DNA from: Verrucomicrobiota bacterium
Lineage (GTDB): Bacteria > Verrucomicrobiota > Verrucomicrobiia > Limisphaerales > UBA1096
Direction: 5' to 3'
Length of the DNA: 6,496 nucleotides
NCBI GenBank assembly: GCA_015658765.1
Contig: DQOE01000040.1
Location: 1-6,496 of the forward strand
The notes below the pieces were generated by a model, which saw nothing but the letters and a program-made list of their open reading frames with translations, was not told the DNA's origin and did no database searches. How positions within the stretch are numbered: the first letter of the stretch is position 1; each line of letters starts with the position of its first letter. The position numbers and the translations under genes were made by a program. Positions 1 through 4,987 of the stretch are shown here, piece after piece.

Positions 1-240
1 CTCGCTCCTGGCCATGAGCGCCATGAGCGAGGCCACGAGGCCGATCACCGACCCGATGGACAGATCGATCCCACCAGTAATGATAACGAACGCCACGCCG
101 ATGCCCATGATGGCGTAGAGGCTGGACCACTTGACCAGATTCTGGAGGTTGTAGGCACTTAGGAAATTTTCGTTGCTCACCGCCGTGAAGCCGAAGATGA
201 AAATGAACAGGCCTAAAATCCCGAGAATGTTTTTTTTCAT
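1..240 (-). CDS. Sugar ABC transporter permease, RbsC-type (CUT2), N-terminal part
   Basis: This is the first 80 codons of an inner-membrane permease subunit; the rest lies beyond the left edge. The protein starts MKKNILGILGLFIFIFGF, a short positively charged end followed by a first membrane helix (about residues 4-21). A second hydrophobic stretch (about 41-76) contains TGGIDLSIGS at residues 55-64, the hallmark of the RbsC/XylH/AraH-like permeases of the CUT2 family. In such transporters two permease copies form the channel for a sugar delivered by the periplasmic binding protein. It begins 11 bp after the ATPase stop codon and is the last visible gene of the operon. No Shine-Dalgarno sequence is seen in that 11-bp gap, so translation may depend on coupling to the upstream gene. 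The start codon is followed directly by a run of eight A (codons 2-4). Family assignment is firm; the substrate is not known. Confidence 0.93.
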   Translation of the reverse strand, partial: MKKNILGILGLFIFIFGFTAVSNENFLSAYNLQNLVKWSSLYAIMGIGVAFVIITGGIDLSIGSVIGLVASLMALMARSE

Positions 241-251
241 CGATGGATCGA

Positions 252-1760
252 TTATGCGGCCGCCTTGTTTCCGGTGGCCAACTGCATGACAGCTTCCTCG
301 TTGAGTTGATCGCGGGCGAGTTCGCCGGTGATGACGCCCTCGTGCATGACCAGCGCTCGGTCGGCCATGCCGAGCACCTCCTCCATCTCGCTGGAGACAA
401 ACAGAATCGCCACGCCGCCAGCGGCCAGTTCCTCCATCAGCCTGTAGATTTCCTGTTTCGAGCCGACGTCAATCCCCCGGGTCGGCTCGTCGAGCAACAG
501 CAGGCGCGGCTTCATCGCGAGCCACTTGCCGAGAACCATCTTTTGCTGGTTCCCACCGGAAAGATACTGAACGACCTGCTCCAATCCGGGCGTCTTGATG
601 TCCATCTTTTTCACCATGTCGGTGGCCACCTCGATCTCCGCGCCGAAATCAATTGCGCCGGCTTTCTGGTCCATGCGGAGTCGCGGGAGGCTGGCATTCT
701 CACGGACGCTCATCTCGAGAATGAGACCGTGTTGTTTGCGATCCTCCGGCGCAAGGACGATGCCGGACTGGATCGCCTCAAGGGGTGTCTTGGGGTGGAT
801 CACTTTGCCGGCGATCTTCAGGGTTCCGCCAACAGCCGGGGTGACTCCGAACAGTGTCTGAAGCAGCTCGGTGCGCCCTGCGCCAACCAGCCCGGCGATG
901 CCGACAATCTCGCCTTCGCGAACCGAAAAGGACAAACCGCTTCGGGGATGCGCCGGCGTTCTCAGGTTTTCGGCCTCGAGCACCACGCTGCCCGGTTCGG
1001 TGGCGTTGCGCTGGTAGAATTGCGATAGATCGCGCCCCACCATCAGCTTGACCATGGCGTCGTGACGGATCTTGTCCCCGGCCAACTCGCCGGCGTTTTC
1101 GCCGTCGCGGAGGACGACGACCCGGTCCGCGAGCACCATCACCTCGCTCAGCCGGTGGGAGATGTAAATGATGCTGATCCCCTGCGAGCGCAGATCGTGA
1201 ACGACCTTGAAAAGCCTCTCGCTCTCAGTCTGCGAGAGGCTGGAAGTCGGCTCGTCCATGATGATGATCCGCGCGTCGACCGACAGTGCCTTGGCGATCT
1301 CCACCAACTGCTGATGGCCGATCGTGAGGTCCTCCACGAGGGTGTCGGTGGGGAAATCCAGCCCAACGCGCTTGAGGTGGCCGGCGGCCTTGGCGTGGAT
1401 TTGTCCGCTATCGATGAAGCCGGCCGTGTGCGGCTCGATGCCGAGAAAAACATTTGCTGCGATGTCGAGGTTGCCGGCGAGGTTCAGCTCCTGGTGAATC
1501 AGCGCGATGCCGTGGGCCTGCGCGTCCCGCACGGATTGAACCCTCACTTCCGTGCCATCGATCCGGATGGTTCCCGCGTTCGGTGTGTGCACCCCGGCGA
1601 GGATTTTCATCAGCGTGCTTTTGCCGGCCCCGTTTTCGCCGACCACCGCCAGCACCTCGCCCCGGTTCAGGGTGAGATCGACGTCGTGAAGTGCGCGGAC
1701 GCCGGGAAACTGCTTCTCAAGGGCCGCGACCTCGAGAAGCGGTGTTTGGGTGTCCCCCAT
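252..1760 (-). CDS. Sugar ABC transporter ATP-binding protein, RbsA/MglA-type (two ATPase domains)
   Basis: This 502-residue protein is the cytoplasmic energy-coupling subunit of a CUT2 importer, with the family's normal length and tandem ATPase domains. Domain 1 is complete: Walker A GENGAGKST (41-49), Q-loop Q90, signature LTIGHQQ (145-151), Walker B IIIMDE (165-170) and switch H202. Domain 2 (about 258-495) has a degenerate Walker A, GLVGAGRTE (290-298, lacking the usual GKS/T), the APEDRK motif (337-342), signature SGGNQQ (401-406), Walker B LLLLDE (420-425), and VSSEMEE where the switch histidine would be. These departures in domain 2 are usual for RbsA/MglA/XylG proteins and are not damage. 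The ATG shares one base with the stop of the binding-protein gene (TAATG), which implies translational coupling. No good Shine-Dalgarno is seen, and a 12-bp palindrome sits just upstream of the start. The substrate cannot be read from this subunit. Confidence 0.97.
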   Translation of the reverse strand: MGDTQTPLLEVAALEKQFPGVRALHDVDLTLNRGEVLAVVGENGAGKSTLMKILAGVHTPNAGTIRIDGTEVRVQSVRDAQAHGIALIHQELNLAGNLDIAANVFLGIEPHTAGFIDSGQIHAKAAGHLKRVGLDFPTDTLVEDLTIGHQQLVEIAKALSVDARIIIMDEPTSSLSQTESERLFKVVHDLRSQGISIIYISHRLSEVMVLADRVVVLRDGENAGELAGDKIRHDAMVKLMVGRDLSQFYQRNATEPGSVVLEAENLRTPAHPRSGLSFSVREGEIVGIAGLVGAGRTELLQTLFGVTPAVGGTLKIAGKVIHPKTPLEAIQSGIVLAPEDRKQHGLILEMSVRENASLPRLRMDQKAGAIDFGAEIEVATDMVKKMDIKTPGLEQVVQYLSGGNQQKMVLGKWLAMKPRLLLLDEPTRGIDVGSKQEIYRLMEELAAGGVAILFVSSEMEEVLGMADRALVMHEGVITGELARDQLNEEAVMQLATGNKAAA

Positions 1761-2788
1761 TATTTCTGGGCGCCCAGCTCGGCCATCTTCTTTTTCTCGG
1801 CCCAGAACTCGTCGATGTTTTCCTTGGTGACGATCTTGTAGCCGACGTCGATGAACTTGTTTTCAGGGATCACCGAGGTGTCGCCATCGACCAGCGCCTT
1901 GAGCACGCGCACCGACTGGTAGCCGTACTTCCACGGCTGCTGGCTGATGGTGCCGTGGGCGTTGCCGTCCTTGATCGCCTGCAACAGTTCATCCGCCTCG
2001 TCGAAGCCGCACACTTTTATCTGGCCAACCTTGCCGGCCTCCTTGATGGCCTGGAGGCACCTCGGTGGGTTGTAGGCGAACAGCCCTACCATGCAAGCCA
2101 GCTTCGGATGCTTGGTAATGGCGTCCTCGGCGTTGGACTTGGCGGTGTCCATGACGAAGTTGTCTGTGCGCGTGTCGAGCACCGTGTACTTGTCGCCCTT
2201 GAACACCTTGGCCACTTCGTCGAACTTCACTTGGCCAAGCGTTTGATGCGGGCGATCCAGCAGCTCGTCGATGACGCCCTGCCGGCGCTGCCGAGCGTTG
2301 AGCTGCTCCAGTCGGCCGACAAAAATCATCACCTCGCCTCCATCCGGGATCGCCGCCTTGACCAGTTGGCCAAGCGCGCGACCCGCCTTGTAATTATCGG
2401 TGCCGATGTATAGCAACCGATCGCTCTTGGGTGCATCGGCATCGTGAGTGATCAGCACAGTCTGCTTGGCAGCATCATTGAGGAAAGGTGTCTGATTCTC
2501 GGCATCGATGGGGCTGACGGCCATGCCCTTGATGCCCTTGGCCAGGAGCGTTTCCATTATGCTTTTCTGGTCCGCCAAGCCCTTGGTTGGCATGTGGATC
2601 TCGCACCGAACGCCGAATTCCTTCTCCGCCTGGTGCACTCCCGCCGCGCAGAGATCCCAGAACGGATCGATGCCGTTGGTCACGTAGGCGATGGTGGCGT
2701 CTCCGCCGCCGCTCGAGGTTTTCGGCGAACACGCCACCGCGACTGCCAACGCAGTTGCCGCCGTCCAAAGGGTTACTTTTCTTATCAT
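1760..2788 (-). CDS. Sugar-binding lipoprotein of the ABC importer (RbsB-like, periplasmic binding protein type I)
   Basis: This 342-residue protein is the ligand receptor of the transporter. A positively charged start, hydrophobic stretch and AVAC (17-20) form a lipoprotein signal with C20 as the lipidated residue, followed by a Ser/Gly-rich linker (21-29). The mature part (from about 31) is a two-lobed Peripla_BP_4 fold: TIAYVTNGIDPFWD (32-45), IGTDNYKAGRALG (128-140), VCGFDEADE (259-267). Aligned by eye to E. coli RbsB, likely ligand contacts are kept as F43/W44, D116, R166, N240, F262-D263 and Q283. RbsB R90 appears to be A117 and RbsB N13 appears to be D41, so the pocket suits a sugar-like ligand but probably not plain ribose. 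The gene follows the SDR by 33 bp and overlaps the ATPase by 1 bp. The A/C-rich leader before its ATG shows no Shine-Dalgarno. Two copies of the TTGGCCAA palindrome lie inside it. Confidence 0.94.
   Translation of the reverse strand: MIRKVTLWTAATALAVAVACSPKTSSGGGDATIAYVTNGIDPFWDLCAAGVHQAEKEFGVRCEIHMPTKGLADQKSIMETLLAKGIKGMAVSPIDAENQTPFLNDAAKQTVLITHDADAPKSDRLLYIGTDNYKAGRALGQLVKAAIPDGGEVMIFVGRLEQLNARQRRQGVIDELLDRPHQTLGQVKFDEVAKVFKGDKYTVLDTRTDNFVMDTAKSNAEDAITKHPKLACMVGLFAYNPPRCLQAIKEAGKVGQIKVCGFDEADELLQAIKDGNAHGTISQQPWKYGYQSVRVLKALVDGDTSVIPENKFIDVGYKIVTKENIDEFWAEKKKMAELGAQK
1766..1777 (-). promoter_or_regulatory. Hairpin at the binding protein/ATPase junction
   Basis: CTGGGCGCCCAG is a perfect 12-bp palindrome inside the last codons of the binding-protein gene, ending 5 bases before the ATPase ATG. 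In the mRNA it could fold as a CUGG/CCAG stem with a GCGC loop, exactly where a ribosome binding site would sit. It may lower independent initiation at the ATPase start, leaving coupling through TAATG. The palindrome is certain; the role is a guess. Confidence 0.4.
2230..2239. repeat. Iterated palindrome copy 1 (CTTGGCCAAG)
   Basis: A perfect 10-bp palindrome inside the binding-protein gene, read there as Leu-Gly-Gln (residues 184-186). It is followed by CG, so it extends on one side towards the 14-bp form. Confidence 0.85.
2366..2373. repeat. Iterated palindrome copy 2 (TTGGCCAA core)
   Basis: An 8-bp core followed by GCGCG, one base short of the full 10-mer. It is inside the binding-protein gene and is again read as Leu-Gly-Gln (residues 139-141). 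Confidence 0.75.
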
Positions 2789-2821
2789 GTTTGTATGGGG
2801 TTGTTTTGTTTTGGTGAAAAA

Positions 2822-3586
2822 TCAGTGCACGGTCACGCCGCCGTTGACGTGGATGTTTTGGCCGGTGACGAACGCCGACGCCTCGCTGGAGAGATAAACA
2901 ATCGTGCCGGCCAAGTCCTCCGGCTTGCCCCAGCGCTGCATCGGGATGGAGGCGAAGTAGCCGTCTTTCAAATCCTGCGGGTCGTTCTCGTGGCGCTCCA
3001 CCGGGATCCAGCCTGGCGCGACCATGTTCACCGTGATGTTCCACGGTGCCAACTCGTGCGCGAGGCTGCGGTTGAACCCGTTCTGCCCGCCCTTGGCCGC
3101 CACGTACGCCGTGAACGGCGTGATGCCCAGGTGAACGACCTCCGAGCCGATGTTGATGATGCGGCCCCAGTGCTGCTGCTTCATGTGCGGCAGCACGGCA
3201 CGCGTCACGAGGTAAGGGCTCTTGATGAAAAAATCGAGCATGCTCTGGTAGAAATCCCAGTCGTATTCCTCGATCGTTTTCTGCGGCTGCGCCGGCGTGG
3301 CGTTGAGCACCACGATGTCCACCGGGCCAAGCTTTTCGCCAGCCTCGGCGACGAGGCGGTTCACGTCGGCCTCGTCGGTCACGTTGGCGCGGATCATCGC
3401 CCCCTCGGCCCCGGTGGCCTCAAACTCAGCGAACGCCTTGGCGGCGCGCTCCTCGTTGTTGCTGTAGTTCAACGCCACCTTGGCGCCCGCTTGGCCAAGC
3501 GCCATCGCCATCCGCTTGCCCAAGCCGGTCGAGCTGCCAGTGACCAGTGCCGTCCTGCCCTTGAGTGAAAATTGCTCCGTGCTCAT
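2822..3586 (-). CDS. Short-chain dehydrogenase/reductase (classical SDR, FabG-like), NAD(P)-dependent
   Basis: This 254-residue protein has the length and order of a classical SDR: cofactor motif TGSSTGLG (16-23), N65-V-T-D segment (68-71), LNAT (94-97) in place of the usual NNAG, catalytic S148, Y161-x3-K165, and the PGW motif (191-193). The second beta strand ends in LNYSNNEE (39-46), with Asn where NAD-preferring enzymes carry Asp, which hints at NADP(H) as in many FabG-like proteins. By eye, the Asn of the catalytic tetrad in helix 4 is replaced by F120 (context DFFIKSPYLVTRA). It most likely oxidises or reduces a hydroxyl/keto group of the compound brought in by the transporter encoded 33 bp downstream; this is inferred from operon context only. 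The ATG at 3586 is preceded by a weak GAAG about 6 bases upstream. True fatty-acid FabG function is unlikely given the sugar-transport neighbours and altered motifs. Confidence 0.93.
   Translation of the reverse strand: MSTEQFSLKGRTALVTGSSTGLGKRMAMALGQAGAKVALNYSNNEERAAKAFAEFEATGAEGAMIRANVTDEADVNRLVAEAGEKLGPVDIVVLNATPAQPQKTIEEYDWDFYQSMLDFFIKSPYLVTRAVLPHMKQQHWGRIINIGSEVVHLGITPFTAYVAAKGGQNGFNRSLAHELAPWNITVNMVAPGWIPVERHENDPQDLKDGYFASIPMQRWGKPEDLAGTIVYLSSEASAFVTGQNIHVNGGVTVH
3488..3501. repeat. Iterated palindrome copy 3 (CGCTTGGCCAAGCG)
   Basis: A perfect 14-bp palindrome within the SDR gene, read as Ala-Leu-Gly-Gln-Ala (residues 29-33). It lies 153 bp from the start of the 16-bp intergenic copy. 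Confidence 0.87.
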
Positions 3587-3607
3587 TCGTGCTTCGAGAG
3601 GCGGAGG

Positions 3608-3636
3608 ACGATACCAAAGCGCACCCGGAATGAAAA
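3608..3636 (-). promoter_or_regulatory. Candidate sigma70-type promoter for the SDR-ABC transporter operon
   Basis: In the 87-bp gap between the HAD gene and the SDR, the minus strand reads TTTTCA (3636-3631), a 17-bp spacer, then TATCGT (3613-3608) preceded by TGG, which gives an extended -10 form. Each hexamer matches four of six consensus bases. Transcription would begin about 15 bases before the SDR start codon. This would let the sugar operon be controlled separately from ferritin-HAD. It is a pattern match only. Confidence 0.33.
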
Positions 3637-3649
3637 CCGCTTTCTGCCG

Positions 3650-3669
3650 CCAAGCGCTTGGCCAAGCGC
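3650..3669. repeat. Two overlapping palindromes in the HAD-SDR intergenic region
   Basis: CCAAGCGCTTGG (3650-3661) is a perfect 12-bp palindrome. It overlaps a perfect 16-bp palindrome, GCGCTTGGCCAAGCGC (3654-3669), the longest copy of the repeated CTTGGCCAAG element in this window. It lies just after the HAD stop codon and about 15 bp upstream of the candidate -35 of the SDR operon. No T-run follows in either direction, so it is not a typical intrinsic terminator. It could be an operator, an mRNA 3'-end stabiliser, or one copy of a genome-wide iterated palindrome. Confidence 0.85.
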
Positions 3670-3673
3670 GAAA

Positions 3674-4378
3674 TCAGCCGCCGCGGACTTCAGCGGCGGT
3701 CAGGTGGGTGAGATCGGCCACGGCCCAGTCCGGCTCACAGGCCCGAAGCGCCTCCAGCGTCGCCCCGCCCGTGGCCACGGCCAGCGTGCGCGCGCCGATG
3801 TGTTTGCCGCAGGCGACGTCCCTGGGCGTGTCGCCGATCACGACGATCTCCGGGCCGGCCAGTTTGCGCTCGAGGTACTCACCGCCCTTGGCTGCGGCGG
3901 CGACGGCGATGAGGTTGCGATCCTCGTTGTCGTCGGCAAAGCCGCCCAGCACAAACCGATCCCACAGCCCGTACGCACCGAGCTTGCGCCTGGCTCCGTC
4001 GCGGATGTTGCCGGTCAGCAGGCCAAGCGCCGGCGCGTCCGGCAACGCCGCCAAGCCGTCGAGCAACCGCACCACGCCGGGGAACGGCCCGCCCTCGTTT
4101 GTGTCGAGATGACTGTCCACAAGGCGAAGGTAGTGGTTGAAAAACGACTCGCGGTTTTCCGGCGTGTGCCCGACGCCGTTCTGTTCGCACAACTCGCGAA
4201 AGATCGAGTAGTCGGTGCGCCCCGCGAACTTGATCTTGGCCGTGGCATCGGCGATGCCGAACACCGCCTCGAACGCCCCGCCAAACGCCTTCATCCCGGC
4301 GCCGCCGGTGCTGACCAGCGTGCCGTCGATGTCGAACAACACGAGCCGCACCGAGACGGCAGCGGCCGGGCTACTCAC
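3674..4378 (-). CDS. HAD-superfamily phosphatase (phosphoglycolate phosphatase-like)
   Basis: With the GTG at 4378 this is a 234-residue haloacid-dehalogenase-type hydrolase, a Mg-dependent phosphatase of small phosphorylated molecules. Motif I FDIDGTL (15-21) supplies the nucleophile D16 and D18; motif II is LLTGN (120-124, T122); motif IV is IGDTPRD (181-187) with D183 and D187. Motif III is likely K164, though its context is not typical. The segment between motifs I and II (about 25-110) is helical and fits a C1 cap. The GTG start overlaps the end of the ferritin gene by 8 bases (GTGAGTAG). A second GTG at 4351 would give a protein starting directly before RLVLFDIDGTL. An upstream ATG at 4453 is possible but would add unconserved-looking sequence overlapping ferritin by 83 bases. 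No clear Shine-Dalgarno precedes either GTG. The natural substrate is unknown; Gph-like is the closest type. Confidence 0.87.
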   Translation of the reverse strand: MSSPAAAVSVRLVLFDIDGTLVSTGGAGMKAFGGAFEAVFGIADATAKIKFAGRTDYSIFRELCEQNGVGHTPENRESFFNHYLRLVDSHLDTNEGGPFPGVVRLLDGLAALPDAPALGLLTGNIRDGARRKLGAYGLWDRFVLGGFADDNEDRNLIAVAAAAKGGEYLERKLAGPEIVVIGDTPRDVACGKHIGARTLAVATGGATLEALRACEPDWAVADLTHLTAAEVRGG

Positions 4379-4889
4379 CCGCGCTTGGGGGGTTGGGTTG
4401 CTGCTGTCCACGTTGCCGCACCATGAACTCCTCCACGGCGAGCTCGTTGTCACCGGCCCGCTTGGCCACTTTCAGGAGCCTGTTCATTGTGGACAACTCC
4501 TCAAGTTGCTCGTCCAAAAACCACGTCAGGAAATTCTCGGTGATGTGGTCGCCCTCGGAGGCGGCCAGCTTCATGAGGCCGTTGATCTCCTCGGTCACTT
4601 TCATCTCCCAGTCGAGCGACAACTTGGCCGCCTCCACGACGGAGGACACCGTGCTGAGCGGTGCCTCGATGGCAGGGATCTCCAGCTTGCCGTTGAAGGC
4701 CACCACGTGGTTGATGAACCGCTCGGCGTGGTCGCGCTCGTCCTCGGCCTGCGCCTTGAAAAACGCCGCCAACTCGCTCAACCCCTCCACGTCAAAGTAG
4801 GTCGAGATCGTGAGGTACTGGAGATAAGCGCCGAGTTCCACGCCGATCTGCTTGTTAATGGCCTGGTTGACTGTTGAATTTATTTGCAT
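4371..4889 (-). CDS. ftnA: Bacterial non-haem ferritin (FtnA-like iron storage protein)
   Basis: This 172-residue protein matches the E. coli FtnA pattern and would assemble into a 24-subunit cytoplasmic shell that oxidises Fe(II) and stores it as a mineral. The ferroxidase ligands are all present, shifted by one from FtnA: E18, E51, H54, E95, Q128 and E131, with Y25. Third-site candidates E127 and E130 are also seen. The position of the bacterioferritin haem ligand Met52 is R52, which argues against Bfr. The typical segments are IGVELGAYLQYL (15-26), EDERDHAERF (49-58) and FLDEQLEE (124-131). The tail GQQQPNPPSAGE (161-172) is low in complexity and probably disordered. The start at 4889 is chosen because a strong GGAGG lies 7 bases upstream and family homology begins there; an in-frame ATG at 4979 would add 30 unconvincing residues. 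The gene overlaps the HAD gene and diverges from the membrane protein gene at 4967. Confidence 0.95.
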   Translation of the reverse strand: MQINSTVNQAINKQIGVELGAYLQYLTISTYFDVEGLSELAAFFKAQAEDERDHAERFINHVVAFNGKLEIPAIEAPLSTVSSVVEAAKLSLDWEMKVTEEINGLMKLAASEGDHITENFLTWFLDEQLEELSTMNRLLKVAKRAGDNELAVEEFMVRQRGQQQPNPPSAGE

Positions 4890-4896
4890 CGTTCCG

Positions 4897-4901
4897 CCTC
4901 C
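4897..4901 (-). promoter_or_regulatory. Ribosome binding site of ferritin
   Basis: The minus strand reads GGAGG, 7 bases before the ATG at 4889. It fixes the ferritin start and excludes the longer frame beginning at 4979. It is one of the few strong Shine-Dalgarno sites in this window. Confidence 0.8.
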
Positions 4902-4952
4902 GCCTTTGCCGTAAGGATTCATCCCCCAAGGGGAACGCCCTCGCAAAAGTCG

Positions 4953-4957
4953 GGAGG
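4953..4957 (+). promoter_or_regulatory. Ribosome binding site of the membrane protein gene
   Basis: GGAGG, within GGGAGGG, lies 9 bases before the ATG at 4967. It supports that start over the in-frame ATG at 4874, which would overlap the ferritin start region and add 31 charged residues with no membrane character. Confidence 0.7.
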
Positions 4958-4958
4958 G

Positions 4959-4987
4959 AAAATCCGATGCACAACTCAAAAAGTCAA
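4959..4987 (-). promoter_or_regulatory. Weak candidate promoter for ferritin-HAD
   Basis: On the minus strand TTGACT (4987-4982) is followed after 17 bp by GATTTT (4964-4959). The -35 matches five of six consensus bases but the -10 only three. It would overlap the ribosome binding site and first codons of the divergent gene. I see no recognisable Fur-type or iron-box palindrome in the 77-bp divergent region (4890-4966). That region does hold CCCCAAGGGG (4924-4933), two G/C blocks around AA. Confidence 0.22.

Noticed and set aside
239..252. ATCGAT-GG-ATCGAT double hexamer between the ATPase and permease genes as an operator
   Set aside because: It lies inside an 11-bp operon junction and overlaps the stop and start codons; two short palindromic hexamers there can easily be chance.
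2444..3568. A 374-codon plus-strand frame opposite the binding protein and SDR genes
   Set aside because: It spans the complement of two genes with clear family motifs and has a shadow-like composition rich in His, Arg and Asp.
3650..3669. Intrinsic terminator after the HAD gene
   Set aside because: The stem is strong, but no T-run follows in either direction and the same palindrome occurs inside genes.
3572..4426. A 284-codon plus-strand frame opposite the HAD gene
   Set aside because: The opposite strand carries all key HAD motifs; this product shows none of its own.
4379..4453. Extended HAD N-terminus from the ATG at 4453
   Set aside because: The extra 25 residues overlap the conserved ferritin coding sequence and add nothing like the HAD family; the GTG at 4378 fits better.
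4890..4979. Extended ferritin N-terminus from the ATG at 4979
   Set aside because: It would run through a strong GGAGG site and a Gly-rich translation of it, and would overlap the divergent gene; ferritins start at the MQINSTVN position.
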